Assembly (NCBI RefSeq): GCF_050859025.1
Contig: NZ_CP138200.1
Location: 1,116,001 to 1,180,000, forward strand
Length of the DNA: 64,000 nt
Source: Wukongibacter sp050859025
GTDB taxonomy: Bacteria > Bacillota > Clostridia > Peptostreptococcales > Caminicellaceae
Direction: 5' to 3'
In this document: piece after piece, positions 53,332 to 63,112 of the stretch
Numbering within the stretch: position 1 is the first letter of the stretch
How the letters are laid out: each line of letters opens with the position of its first letter
The notes under the pieces: model-generated
What the model saw: the letters and a program-made list of their open reading frames with translations, nothing else
Database searches by the model: none
Told to the model about the DNA's origin: nothing
Position numbers and translations under genes: made by a program

Positions 53332-54552
53332 TTGAAAAAGATGCAGCTAAGTACTAAAGTTTTTATTGGATTTGCTTTAGGAATTCTTTTAGGGTTAATT
53401 TTTAAAGAAAAAATTTTAGTTCTCAAGCCTTTGGGCGACTTGTTCTTAAGACTTATTAAGATGATTGTTGTTCCATTAGTGTTTTTCTCAATTATAAGTG
53501 GAATTACAAGTATGGGTGATATTCAGAAGCTTAGAAAAGTAGGAACGAAAACACTGATTTATTATATTATAACTACTGGTATAGCGGGAATAATTGGTAT
53601 TATTGTTGCAAGAGCCTTGAAGCCTGGAGCTGGATTTGTGTTAGATCAGGTTACTCAAGGTAGTGTAGAGATGAAAGCTGTTCCAAAACTATCAGAAGTT
53701 ATATTAAATATGGTACCAATAAATCCATTTGCATCCCTTGTTAAGGGAGACCTTATGCAAGTTATCATCTTTTCAATATTTTTAGGTGTTGGTATTACAT
53801 TAGCTGGTAAAAAGGCAGAAAAGTTCAAAGACATTTTTGATGCAGGTAGTCAAGCCATGTATAAAGTAACAAACATTGTTATGGAATTTTCACCGATTGG
53901 GGTTACTGCACTCATTGCATCTTCAGTTGGGGAATATGGACTTAAGATTTTTGGACCACTTGGAAAGTTTATTCTTGCAGATTATGTTGCTATGCTGGCA
54001 GTTCTTTTTATTCTTTATTCACTTATGCTTAAATTCATTGCTAAGATCAGCGTGAAAGACTTTTATAGAATCATGCCTAAGATTTGGGCAGTAACAGCAA
54101 GTACCACAAGTAGTTCAGGTACTTTACCTATAACAATTAAGGTATCAGAGGAAGATTTTAATGTTAAAGAAGAATTAGCAAGCTTTACATTACCACTTGG
54201 TGCAACAATGAATATGAATGGAGCAGTAGGTTATTTAGCCGTAGCGACAATCTTTGTTGCACAAATTTATGGAATTGAGATAACGATTTCTCAGCAAGCA
54301 ATGTTGATACTTATGACAACTTTGATTGCCGTAGGAGCGCCTGGGATTCCTGGAGGTGGAATCGTACTAACGGTTATGTTATTAGGGACTATGGGATTAC
54401 CAGCAGATATTATGGGATTGATTGCAGGAATCTATAGAATTATTGATATGGGGCACACATCCCTTAATGTAACAGGGGATGTTGTATCAACATTATGTAT
54501 TGCTCGTTCGGAAAATATGTTTAAATCAAAGGATTTATTAGTAGAAAAATAG
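53332..54552 (+). CDS. Dicarboxylate/amino acid:cation symporter (DAACS)
   Basis: 406 aa, GltP/DctA family. MIVVPLVFFSIISGI, the Ser-rich loop TASTTSSSGTLPITIKV (HP1) and TLPLGATMNMNGA (NMDGT-like, TM7), then VGAPGIPGGGIVL (HP2) and GHTSLNVTGD (TM8) are visible. The TM7 motif reads NMNGA rather than NMDGT. It carries acidic amino acids or dicarboxylates with Na+ or H+. TTG 53332 is the better start; ATG 53326 lies only one base after AGGAGGG. It is followed by a class V aminotransferase. Confidence 0.88.
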   Translation: MKKMQLSTKVFIGFALGILLGLIFKEKILVLKPLGDLFLRLIKMIVVPLVFFSIISGITSMGDIQKLRKVGTKTLIYYIITTGIAGIIGIIVARALKPGAGFVLDQVTQGSVEMKAVPKLSEVILNMVPINPFASLVKGDLMQVIIFSIFLGVGITLAGKKAEKFKDIFDAGSQAMYKVTNIVMEFSPIGVTALIASSVGEYGLKIFGPLGKFILADYVAMLAVLFILYSLMLKFIAKISVKDFYRIMPKIWAVTASTTSSSGTLPITIKVSEEDFNVKEELASFTLPLGATMNMNGAVGYLAVATIFVAQIYGIEITISQQAMLILMTTLIAVGAPGIPGGGIVLTVMLLGTMGLPADIMGLIAGIYRIIDMGHTSLNVTGDVVSTLCIARSENMFKSKDLLVEK

Positions 54553-54656
54553 AGATAAAATCGAGTCAGTACAATAATAACTAAGTTGAGTAGAGGGTAG
54601 ATAAATTTCTACATTCTACTCTTTAAAAATTTCAAATTTCAATGGAGGATAAAATC

Positions 54657-55973
54657 ATGAATTTAGATGATATAAGAGGAAAATTATTTGATAATGTATT
54701 AATGGATTGCATTAGAGACAAATTTTATCATATCAATGTGGATCCATTAACACAAAAGGAAAGATTGTTTTTCGATAATGCCGGAGGTGCATTAAGACTT
54801 AAAGGTGCAAATGATGCATTTAAAAAAATAGATGAATTACCGGACTGTCCAGAACATTCAAATAGTAGTGCACTTTCATTGCATGAACTTCAGCTTAATG
54901 CATACGCAGATATAAAGACAATTTTCAATGCTAAATCAGGTAGTATTGTCACTTCTTTAACAGCGTCTATGGTTATGTTTGAAATAGCAAGAGCTATTAT
55001 AGAGAACGTTCCAGGAACAAATGTTGTTACAACTGCGCTGGAGCATCCATCGGCATATGATTCAGCTATTATCTATGCAAAGAAAATGGGTAAAGAAATT
55101 AGAGTAGCTGAGACTAATCCCATTACAGGCGGTGTTGATGTTGAGTCAATAGTAAAACTTATTGACAAAAATACATGTGTATTAAGTGTTATATATGCCT
55201 CGAATATTTCTGGAGCAATTTTAGATATCGAAGAGATTATAAAAGCTGCAAGGGCAATAAAACCAGATATTTATATAATCTGTGATGCAGTACAGCATGC
55301 ACCACATGGTGTTATTGATTTAGAGAAGACACCTGTTGATGCAATTAACATAGCACCTTATAAGATGGGTTGTCCGAGAGGTATTGGATTTGGATTTGTT
55401 TCAGAGCGTGTGGCAGAGTTACCTCATGATAAGCTTGTATCTAAAGATCGATCTATCTGGGAACTAGGAAGTCCCGCTTCAGGTCACTTTGCAGCCATTA
55501 ATTCATATGTTGATTATGTTTGTTGGATTGGATCTCAGTCTTTAGATAATGATGATAGAAGAGCTTTGTTTGTTGAAGGCATGAACCGCATGAAAATGCA
55601 TGAAAGAGCCTTAATGTATAAGATGCTCAATGGTACATTGAACTGCAAAGGTCTAAGGGATATTCAAGGAGTTACAGTGTACCTAGATGACGAGGATCTT
55701 ACTAAAAGAGATTTTATTATGGCGATTGGATTTAATGGTATTAATCATAAAGAAGCTGTAAATCTTTTAGAAAAAGAAGGTGTCATTACCTATGAAAGGG
55801 TAATATCAAGCCCATATTCATCACGTATGTTGGAATCTCTTAAGTTTGATGGTTGTGTAAGAGTATCACCATTCCATTGTCACAATGTAGAGGATATTGA
55901 GAAATTCTTAAAAATTGTTTTAAATATTTCTCAACAAATAAGTAAAGAAAGTATTAAGAAATCCATAGTATAA
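54657..55973 (+). CDS. Class V PLP-dependent aminotransferase-fold protein
   Basis: 438 aa of the NifS/CsdA/isopenicillin-epimerase-like group. FDNAGGALRLKG opens the fold; TALEHPSAY and CDAVQHAPHG bind PLP. The Schiff-base Lys is in IAPYKMGCPRGIGFG. Neither the usual cysteine desulfurase active-site Cys loop nor a clear substrate signature is seen. Its co-transcription with a DAACS carrier suggests use of the imported compound, perhaps a lyase or aminotransferase for an amino acid. ATG 54657 follows GGAGG by 9 nt. Confidence 0.8.
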   Translation: MNLDDIRGKLFDNVLMDCIRDKFYHINVDPLTQKERLFFDNAGGALRLKGANDAFKKIDELPDCPEHSNSSALSLHELQLNAYADIKTIFNAKSGSIVTSLTASMVMFEIARAIIENVPGTNVVTTALEHPSAYDSAIIYAKKMGKEIRVAETNPITGGVDVESIVKLIDKNTCVLSVIYASNISGAILDIEEIIKAARAIKPDIYIICDAVQHAPHGVIDLEKTPVDAINIAPYKMGCPRGIGFGFVSERVAELPHDKLVSKDRSIWELGSPASGHFAAINSYVDYVCWIGSQSLDNDDRRALFVEGMNRMKMHERALMYKMLNGTLNCKGLRDIQGVTVYLDDEDLTKRDFIMAIGFNGINHKEAVNLLEKEGVITYERVISSPYSSRMLESLKFDGCVRVSPFHCHNVEDIEKFLKIVLNISQQISKESIKKSIV

Positions 55974-55983
55974 TTTTAACAAT

Positions 55984-56034
55984 AAAGGAGCTGTCTCAAA
56001 ATGATTTTCTAAATTATCTTGAGACAGCTCCTTT
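55984..56034. terminator. Strong bidirectional terminator
   Basis: AAAGGAGCTGTCTCAA pairs with TTGAGACAGCTCCTTT, between the convergent aminotransferase and LysR genes. Confidence 0.85.
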
Positions 56035-56082
56035 GATTACTAATTGTCTAAAATAGTTTAAATATTGCAACATACAATAGAA

Positions 56083-56973
56083 TTAACAAAATCCACGCTT
56101 AGAAGATTTTATAAAGCTAATAAAATCTGTTTCAAATGGACTCAGGTTATGGTCTTTTCTATAGCCAATATAAAATTTACTAAAGATTTCTAGCTCTTCC
56201 ACTTCAATATGCTTCAATACCCCATCCTTAAGTTCTCTCTTAATTGTTAATTCGGGAATAAATGATATACCTTTACCAGCAATTACAGAGGTCTTTATAG
56301 CTTCCATAGAGTTAAGCTCATAGATGATATTAAGATCATCGCCCTTTATATTATGCATTTTTAAAGATTTTAAAATAGTCTCTCTAGTACCTGAACCACT
56401 TTCTCTAAATATTAATGGTAAACGTAGCAGTTCTTTTAGAGATATTTTGTCCTTAACTAGGGGTAAAGAAGTAACTAATAACAACCTATCAGAAGTGACT
56501 CTTTTTATTATGAGATCTTTATTACTGTCATATCCGTGGAAGATACCGACATTTATGGTTCTGCTTACAAGATCATTAACAACTTCACTTGTATTGCTTA
56601 TTTCTAAATTTATATCTACATCTTTATTATTTTGTTTATACATATATATACTGCAAGGTAGGGCATATTCACCTACGGCTTTACATGAGCCGATTAAAAG
56701 ATGCTTCTTATCGGATTTTAGATTTGATAAATCCCTTTCAATGTTTTCCTGCAATGATAAAATAGTGGTTGCATAATCAAAAACGACCTTTCCACCCTCA
56801 GTAAGTTCAACTCCTTTGTTGCTTCTATTTAGAAGACTAACTTGAAGCTCTTTTTCCAAGGATTGTATCTGCATGCTAAGTCCAGGCTGTGTCAGATGTA
56901 GAATTTTTGCAGCTTTTGAAATGCTATTGGCCTTTACAGTAACATAGAAAGCCCTTAAGTATTGTATATTCAT
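56083..56973 (-). CDS. LysR family regulator (CysB/selenium-type group)
   Basis: 296 aa. HTH region NIQYLRAFYVTVKANSISKAAKILHLTQPGLSMQIQSLE, then an effector domain with LLIGSCKAVGEYALP and FRESGSGTRETI. Its layout is close to the LysR group annotated as selenium-metabolism-associated, but this is an impression, not a proof. ATG 56973 follows GGTGGG; the longer frame from 56982 starts in the site. It is divergent from the GltD/HdrB-like operon at 57248. Confidence 0.85.
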   Translation of the reverse strand: MNIQYLRAFYVTVKANSISKAAKILHLTQPGLSMQIQSLEKELQVSLLNRSNKGVELTEGGKVVFDYATTILSLQENIERDLSNLKSDKKHLLIGSCKAVGEYALPCSIYMYKQNNKDVDINLEISNTSEVVNDLVSRTINVGIFHGYDSNKDLIIKRVTSDRLLLVTSLPLVKDKISLKELLRLPLIFRESGSGTRETILKSLKMHNIKGDDLNIIYELNSMEAIKTSVIAGKGISFIPELTIKRELKDGVLKHIEVEELEIFSKFYIGYRKDHNLSPFETDFISFIKSSKRGFC

Positions 56974-57247
56974 ATAACCCACCTGTTCTGTTCATATTTT
57001 ATTTCTATTATATCATACAAAAAAACAAACATCGTTACTTTTATATCAAAATTAGTATATAATTAAAACGGAAAAAATGTCGAAAAATGTTGAAAATCAT
57101 GGTAATAAGTGATTATTATGTATCATAAACAATACTTATTAAAGGTTTATCTATAAATATATTATAATTATATAAAGGATTGTAGAGTTTTTAACAAAGA
57201 TTGTCTTTTTAGAAACGAGCTTTTACGAAAAAGAAGGAGGCGGAAAT

Positions 57248-59041
57248 ATGGGAGAAATCACTTATCCAAAGGAAGTCCTGGATAAAATGCAGAGCATTAT
57301 AGATGATTGTATGGGAGATGCACCACCTTATTGTCAAGCTACATGTCCAATGCATACAGATGTAAAGGAATATGTAAACTTAATTGCTGAAGGTAAGCAT
57401 AAGGATGCTATCAAGGTAATTAGGGAAAAGCTTTTCCTTCCAGCGACACTGGGGAGAATCTGTGCACATCCCTGTGAAGAGGAATGTAAGAGAGAAGATG
57501 CTTTCAAACAGCCAATGGCGATCGCGACTCTAAAAAGATTTGCCGCCGATAATTATGATAATAAAAATGATTGGGATTTAAATATAGAAGAAGAAAAGGC
57601 TCAAAAAGTAGCGATAATAGGTGCGGGACCTGCTGGAGCTCAAGCAGCTTTAGACTTAAGAAAAAAGGGATATGATATAACTATATATGAAAGGTTATCC
57701 GTTGTCGGAGGTATGATGAGGGTAGGGATACCTGAGTATAGGTTACCAAGAAACATTATAGATCATGAATATAGCCTTCTTGAAGATATGGGTGTTAAGT
57801 TCAAGATGGGTGTAGATGTTGGGAAGGATATATCCTTTGAAGAACTAAAAAAGAACTATGATGCAGTGATAATTGCAGTAGGAGCCCATAAAGGAGTTGC
57901 AATACCTGTATCTGGATATGATACAAAGGGAGTATTAAATGCAGTTGATTTCTTAAGAGAGGTAAGCCTAACTAGGAAATATGATATAGGAAAGAAAATC
58001 GCAGTTATAGGCGGTGGAAACGTAGCCATTGACGTTGCAAGAAGTGCAAGACGAGTAGGCTCTGAGGAGGTACATCTTGTATGCTTAGAAGATAAGCCCG
58101 ATATGCCGGCCCATGATTGGGAAGTTGAAGAAGCGGAAGAAGAGGGCGTTATATTACATGATGGATTTGGTCCTGAAAATATTATAGCTAAGGATGGAAG
58201 GGTAGAAGGTTTTGAAATAAAGAAATGTCTATCTATATTTGATAAAGGTGGAAAATTCAATCCTTTGTTTGATGAAAATAGCAAAAAGGTGCTTGAGGTT
58301 GACAATATTATCTTTGCCGTTGGCCAAGCCGTTGATAACTCCTTTGTTCCAGATGGAGAGTTGGAAATTGTTAGAGGTGGAAGATTCAAGGTAGATGATG
58401 TAACACTTCAGACGAAGGTAGAAAATGTTTTTGTTGCGGGAGATGCAAGTGGTAGAGCTGTGATAGCTATTGAGGCTATGGCAGAGGGTAGAAAGGCTGC
58501 AATATCAGTTGATAGATATTTTAGAGGACAAGATTTAACTGAAGATAGAGACAATGAAGGTAGCTATAAAACTTGGCTTAGGACGGAACTAAAGGAAGAT
58601 GAAGCTGATTTTCCAAGGGTAAAAACTACTCAAATAAATCCACTTGTAAGAGTAACGAGCTTTGAAGAAGTTGATCTAGGTTTTACTGAAAAGGATGCTA
58701 TAAAAGAAGCATCTAGATGTCTTAAGTGTGAATGTAAGCTTTGCATGAAAGAATGTGAAATGCTTGGAGACTACTGTGAATGTCCTAAGGAATTATTCGA
58801 AAATATCTTAAAGAGCGGTGAAGTTGATCCAATGATACCATATTCATGTAATATGTGTAGTCAATGTACAATAGTATGTCCAGAAGAATTCCCAATAAAG
58901 GATAGGTTTATGGATATGAGAAAAGCTATGGTTAAGGCTAATAACGGAAAATCACCTATCAAAGGTCATGCTGCCATAGAGGTTCATCAAGCTTTAGGCT
59001 TCTCAAGATTATTTAATACGGCTAAATCAGCTAAAAAGTAG
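57248..59041 (+). CDS. GltD-like NADPH/FAD oxidoreductase with C-terminal Fe-S domain
   Basis: 597 aa. N-terminal Fe-S module (CQATCP, RICAHPCEEECKR), FAD motif GAGPAGAQAALDLRKKG, NAD(P)H motif GGGNVAIDVARSARR, second FAD motif VFVAGDASGRA, then a C-terminal iron-sulfur part like HdrC (CLKCECKLCMKEC, CNMCSQCTIVCP). It moves electrons between NAD(P)H and a partner, here very likely the CCG-domain protein 16 bp downstream. The GltD part also resembles the fusion subunit at 25932. AGGAGGCGG precedes the ATG. Confidence 0.88.
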   Translation: MGEITYPKEVLDKMQSIIDDCMGDAPPYCQATCPMHTDVKEYVNLIAEGKHKDAIKVIREKLFLPATLGRICAHPCEEECKREDAFKQPMAIATLKRFAADNYDNKNDWDLNIEEEKAQKVAIIGAGPAGAQAALDLRKKGYDITIYERLSVVGGMMRVGIPEYRLPRNIIDHEYSLLEDMGVKFKMGVDVGKDISFEELKKNYDAVIIAVGAHKGVAIPVSGYDTKGVLNAVDFLREVSLTRKYDIGKKIAVIGGGNVAIDVARSARRVGSEEVHLVCLEDKPDMPAHDWEVEEAEEEGVILHDGFGPENIIAKDGRVEGFEIKKCLSIFDKGGKFNPLFDENSKKVLEVDNIIFAVGQAVDNSFVPDGELEIVRGGRFKVDDVTLQTKVENVFVAGDASGRAVIAIEAMAEGRKAAISVDRYFRGQDLTEDRDNEGSYKTWLRTELKEDEADFPRVKTTQINPLVRVTSFEEVDLGFTEKDAIKEASRCLKCECKLCMKECEMLGDYCECPKELFENILKSGEVDPMIPYSCNMCSQCTIVCPEEFPIKDRFMDMRKAMVKANNGKSPIKGHAAIEVHQALGFSRLFNTAKSAKK

Positions 59042-59057
59042 GAGGGGAGATTTCAAT

Positions 59058-59831
59058 ATGACAACTAAGACGAAAAGAGTTTTTATTCCTGGATGTAGCT
59101 TGCCATCCTATAATCCTGAGGCAGTAAAGAAAACATTGGAATATCTACAAGAGAAATTACCTGGAACAGGAGCTATATTAAAGTGTTGTGGTAAGCCAAC
59201 TAAAGCATTAGGCCAAGTTGATAAATTTAAGAAAAGATATGCAGAGTTTCAACAAGAGGTAGATAGAGTAGGTGCGGAAGAAATAATAGTTGCCTGTCAA
59301 TCATGCTTCTTAACTATGTCAGAATACAGTCCTAACCAAAAGGTTACATCGCTATGGGAGCTTTTCCCACAAATAGGATTACCGAAGGGAGCAGTTGGAA
59401 TAGGAAAAAATAGTGATATAGTTTTCGCTGTACATGATTCATGTTCAACTAGAAATAAGTCAAGTATCCATGACGGAATAAGATGGATTATTAAAGAATT
59501 AGGATATAAAATTGAAGAACCACCACATACAAGGGAAAAAACTAGATGCTGTGGATTTGGTGGAATGGTTGTTCCCGCTAATCCAGATTTAGCATTAAGA
59601 GTTATGAAAAGAAGAACAGACGAAATAGAATCAGATTATATAGTTGCTTATTGTGCTGCCTGTAGGGAATCAATGGTAAAGGGTGGGAAAAAATCTGTTC
59701 ATATACTTGACTTATTATTTGATGGACCGTGGGATTCAAGGTCTAAGTTTCCAGAAGTGCCTAATAGTCCTATCACGAGCTGGGCAAATAGATATAAGTC
59801 AAAGAAAAATATTAACAAGGTATTAAAGTAG
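59058..59831 (+). CDS. HdrB/LutA-like CCG-domain iron-sulfur protein
   Basis: 257 aa with two CCG-type cysteine sets: CGCS-like start PGCSLPS with LKCCGKPTKA and CQSCFL, then HDSCSTR, TRCCGFGGM and CAACRESM. These motifs bind special clusters in heterodisulfide reductase HdrB and lactate/glycolate oxidase subunits. It should be the catalytic partner of the preceding flavoprotein, reducing a disulfide, persulfide or similar. Genes for rhodanese, YeeE and TusA follow. Confidence 0.87.
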   Translation: MTTKTKRVFIPGCSLPSYNPEAVKKTLEYLQEKLPGTGAILKCCGKPTKALGQVDKFKKRYAEFQQEVDRVGAEEIIVACQSCFLTMSEYSPNQKVTSLWELFPQIGLPKGAVGIGKNSDIVFAVHDSCSTRNKSSIHDGIRWIIKELGYKIEEPPHTREKTRCCGFGGMVVPANPDLALRVMKRRTDEIESDYIVAYCAACRESMVKGGKKSVHILDLLFDGPWDSRSKFPEVPNSPITSWANRYKSKKNINKVLK

Positions 59832-59837
59832 AAGTGA

Positions 59838-59891
59838 TTTGAAGGGAAAGATACAGTTTGCTTTATGGAAGAATATAGCTTTCCCTTTAAA
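59838..59891 (+). terminator. Hairpin after the HdrB-like gene
   Basis: GAAGGGAAAG pairs with CTTTCCCTTTA across a 30-base loop. Confidence 0.5.
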
Positions 59892-60025
59892 TATAAGCAG
59901 CAATGACTAGAAATTAACAACGGAGTAAATTGCGTAGTTACTGTCATCAACTACCTACTATTATATATAGTTAGACTGAATTAAAATTATGTGATTTTCT
60001 CAAAAAGAAAAAGGGAGGACAAAAA

Positions 60026-61000
60026 ATGAAGAAGTTTTTATCAGTAATTTTAACATTAATATTGTTGAGTGGATTAACTGCATGCGGTGCTCCAGTGGAA
60101 AAGACCGAAAAGGAACTGGAAAAACAAGAAACTAAATACGAAAAATATACAAATCCAGAAGTTATAATAAGTGCAGTTAAGGCTAAAGAAGTAATTGAGT
60201 CGGAAGAAAAGGTAGTAGTTATAGATATTAGAAAATCTGCAGAATACCTATTAGGTCATATTCCTAAAGCTGTAAACCTATGGAGACCAGATTATAGTGC
60301 AGGTGAAGGTGAATATAAGTATGGTGGCATGAAAGCTTCAAAGGAAAACTTTGTTAAATTGTTAGGTGAAATAGGAATTGATAACGATACTATGGTATTG
60401 CTTTACGATGCAAAGGGTGATTATGATGGAGCTAGATTTATGTGGCAGTTAGAAATGCTTGGTCATAAGAAAATGGCATTGATTGATGGTGGAATAAATG
60501 GATGGAAGGCCTCAGGACTTGATACAACTACTCAAAAACCAGAAATAGCTAAGAAAGAATATAAATTTGATGGTGAATTAGATACGAGCAAACTAGCAAC
60601 AATAGAAGATGTTAAGGCGGCAATAGATGATCCAAATGTAATTATACTTGATACTCGTTCATTAGAAGAAGCTACAGGAGAGAGTTTAAAGAAGGGTGCA
60701 TATAGAAAGGGAAGAATCCCTTCAAGTATATTTATCGAATACAAGAATGCAATCAACGTAGGCGATGGAGAAGATACTACATTTAAGACTGTAGAAGAGT
60801 TAAGGAAATTATATGAATCAAAGGGTGTAACACCAGATAAAACAATAATTCCTTACTGTCAATCAGGAGTACGTTCAGCCCATACAACATTTGTATTAAG
60901 TCATCTATTAGGCTATGAAAATGTTAAGAACTATGATGGGTCATGGATCGAGTGGAGCTACAATAAAGATTTACCATTAGAAACTGGAGAGATAAAATAA
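60026..61000 (+). CDS. Rhodanese lipoprotein with two domains
   Basis: 324 aa lipoprotein with lipobox TACG after a Leu-rich signal, then an acidic linker. Two rhodanese domains (about 45-165 and 185-310). The first lacks the Cys (YDAKGDYDGAR); the second has it in PYCQSGVRSAH. This resembles thiosulfate and 3-mercaptopyruvate sulfurtransferases but secreted. It matches the layout of 37307-38686, and both lie near YeeE/TusA genes, so it likely handles external sulfane sulfur or selenium. AGGGAGG precedes the ATG. Confidence 0.87.
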   Translation: MKKFLSVILTLILLSGLTACGAPVEKTEKELEKQETKYEKYTNPEVIISAVKAKEVIESEEKVVVIDIRKSAEYLLGHIPKAVNLWRPDYSAGEGEYKYGGMKASKENFVKLLGEIGIDNDTMVLLYDAKGDYDGARFMWQLEMLGHKKMALIDGGINGWKASGLDTTTQKPEIAKKEYKFDGELDTSKLATIEDVKAAIDDPNVIILDTRSLEEATGESLKKGAYRKGRIPSSIFIEYKNAINVGDGEDTTFKTVEELRKLYESKGVTPDKTIIPYCQSGVRSAHTTFVLSHLLGYENVKNYDGSWIEWSYNKDLPLETGEIK

Positions 61001-61068
61001 GTATATAACTAATAGTAAGGAGTGAGGATTGCCCCACTTCTCTCTATTAAATTTTGGAGGTGTTATTT

Positions 61069-61773
61069 TTGTCAACTGAAAAGGAACAGGGAAGAAAGGG
61101 TAATTTAGTCAAATTGATAATTGCTGTATTAGTAATTGGATTAGGATTCTTCGCAGCATGGAAGACAGGGGTAGTAAGCAAGATTCAAGACGTTGAAGCA
61201 ATGCAATCATTCTTCAAATCCTTTGGTATTTGGGGATATCTCATTTTTATACTAGTATTTATTGCTGCATGTGTATTTATGTTACCAGGCTCGATGCTTA
61301 CAATCATCGCGGGAATTGCATTTGGTCCTGTACTTGGTGGAATTGTATCATTACTAGGTGCAACACTAGGTGCAACTGCGGCTTTTTTAGTTGCTAAATA
61401 TGTTGCACGAAGTATGATCGAAGACAAAATCGGTAAAAATCAAATGTTTAAAAAAATAGATGATGGAGTTGAAAAGAACGGTACAAGTTTCCTAATACTA
61501 ACTCGTTTAGTTCCTGTATTTCCATTTTCATTTCAAAACTATGCATATGGGCTGACAAGGATTAAATTAAGCACATATTTTATAGTGTCACTAATTTGTA
61601 TGGCACCGGGAGCATTTATTTTCGCATATATGTCAGGTGAGATAGTAACAAATGGTTTTTCAGCAGGACTATTAATTAAGTTTGCAGCAGCAGGTATAAT
61701 CTTATTTTTAGTTTCCTTAATTCCCAAGTATATAGCCAAGAAAAAAGGCATAAATATGGATGAATTGAAATAA
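61069..61773 (+). CDS. VTT/DedA (TVP38/TMEM64) family membrane protein
   Basis: 234 aa with about five to six membrane segments. The VTT signature appears as FMLPGSMLTIIAGIAFGPVLGG and LTRLVPVFPFSFQNYAYGLT. Some DedA-family members move lipids or affect selenite uptake (E. coli DedA and others), but the substrate here is unknown. TTG 61069 follows GGAGGTG; the upstream in-frame TTG at 61054 overlaps the site. It is probably in one operon with the rhodanese gene upstream. Confidence 0.85.
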   Translation: MSTEKEQGRKGNLVKLIIAVLVIGLGFFAAWKTGVVSKIQDVEAMQSFFKSFGIWGYLIFILVFIAACVFMLPGSMLTIIAGIAFGPVLGGIVSLLGATLGATAAFLVAKYVARSMIEDKIGKNQMFKKIDDGVEKNGTSFLILTRLVPVFPFSFQNYAYGLTRIKLSTYFIVSLICMAPGAFIFAYMSGEIVTNGFSAGLLIKFAAAGIILFLVSLIPKYIAKKKGINMDELK

Positions 61774-61784
61774 TATATACAAAG

Positions 61785-61843
61785 AAAAATGGGATGTACC
61801 ATAAAGAAATCTTATGAGTACATCCCATTTTTGTTTTTTTTTG
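61785..61843. terminator. Strong bidirectional terminator
   Basis: AAAAATGGGATGTAC pairs with GTACATCCCATTTTT around a loop, then T8. Between the convergent VTT and thioredoxin-reductase genes. Confidence 0.88.
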
Positions 61844-61862
61844 ATATTTATTATATAGAATA

Positions 61863-63086
61863 CTAAGCAGAAAGAATTGCCTCTTCTGTAATATTTTCAC
61901 TAATAATAGTATCTACCTGTCCATCCTTAATTATTGCTACAGAAGGGAAAGTACTTATACCAAGTCTATTAGCAATACCCTTTGATTTGTAAACGTCCAC
62001 TTTATTAACCTTATATTTGTCCTGATTTTCAGCTTCAAATTTTTCTATCATAGTTAGGAGTTCTCTAGATTTAGGATCTACAGCATCATATACGTATACT
62101 AACCCAGGTTTATCACCATTCATAATTTGATTATGGAAGGCTTCGCTTTCAGCAATATATTTTTCAGCTGCAAAACCTGCTATTGCTCCATCTCCTACAG
62201 CAGTAGCAACTTGCTTAAGGAATTTCTCTCTTACGTCACCAACTGCGAATACGCCATCAATATTTGTTTCCATAATTTCATTAGTTAATACATATCCTCT
62301 ATCAGTTAATTCAATTTGATCTTGGAAGATTTCTGTATTAGGTAAGTATCCAATAAATTCAAAACAAGTATCAACCTTTACAGGTATTAATTCATCAGTC
62401 TTTAGATTTTTTAATACTACTGTATCTAAGTGACCTTCGCCTTCAAAGCTATCTACAACTGTATTCCATATGAATTCCATCTTTGGATTTGAAAGAGCCT
62501 GTTCCTTTGCTATTTCATTACAATCCATTTTACCATTATCATGCATTACTGAAACGTATACCTTATTTGCAAACTTAGTTAAGAACATACCTTCCTCAAT
62601 TGCTGCATCACCACTACCAATAACTAAAACGTCTTTTCCAGTGTTTGCAGCTGCATCACAGGTAGCACAGAAGGAGATCCCTTTATCGAATAAATAATTT
62701 TCCTCATTTTTAGCTTTAGTTATTCTAGGCTTTCCACCTGTAGCTATTATAACTACTTTAGCTTCATATCTATTTCTGAAGGTTTCAACTATTTTCGTCT
62801 CTCCTTCAAGGTTAACATTTTTTACATCTGTTAATTTGAAATTTACTCCAAATTTTTTAGCTTGCTTATGGAATAAATCCATTAGTCCTAAACCAGTACT
62901 TCCCTCTGGGAAACCTGGATAGTTCTCCATTTCATTGGTATATGTTGCAAGGCCACCTACTAATGCCTTCTCTATTAATAAAGTATTTAATCTAGCTCTA
63001 CCACAGTAGATACCTGCTGTAAGTCCTGCTGCTCCGCCACCAATAATTACAACATCATATTGTTCAACTTTTTTTTCCCTTGCCAT
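61863..63086 (-). CDS. Thioredoxin-reductase-like flavoprotein with thioredoxin-fold tail
   Basis: 407 aa from ATG 63086. Residues 1-310 are a TrxB: FAD motif GGGAAGLTAG, redox pair C140-A-T-C143, NAD(P)H motif GSGDAAIEEG, tail GVFAVGDVREKFL. After about residue 315 comes a thioredoxin-fold domain (LVYVYDAVDPKSRELL ... ISTFPSVAIIKDG) whose CxxC place is DAVDPKS, so it has no active cysteines. The frame from 63101 has its GGAG between the two ATG codons, so 63086 is the better start. It sits with YeeE and TusA genes, which suggests a reductase for persulfides or selenium compounds. Confidence 0.88.
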   Translation of the reverse strand: MAREKKVEQYDVVIIGGGAAGLTAGIYCGRARLNTLLIEKALVGGLATYTNEMENYPGFPEGSTGLGLMDLFHKQAKKFGVNFKLTDVKNVNLEGETKIVETFRNRYEAKVVIIATGGKPRITKAKNEENYLFDKGISFCATCDAAANTGKDVLVIGSGDAAIEEGMFLTKFANKVYVSVMHDNGKMDCNEIAKEQALSNPKMEFIWNTVVDSFEGEGHLDTVVLKNLKTDELIPVKVDTCFEFIGYLPNTEIFQDQIELTDRGYVLTNEIMETNIDGVFAVGDVREKFLKQVATAVGDGAIAGFAAEKYIAESEAFHNQIMNGDKPGLVYVYDAVDPKSRELLTMIEKFEAENQDKYKVNKVDVYKSKGIANRLGISTFPSVAIIKDGQVDTIISENITEEAILSA

Positions 63087-63112
63087 TTTAATCAGCTCCA
63101 TCCAAATAATAA

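Noticed and set aside
56324..56776. 150-codon frame on the plus strand
   Set aside because: It lies wholly antisense to the LysR gene with clear homology and has no ribosome site.
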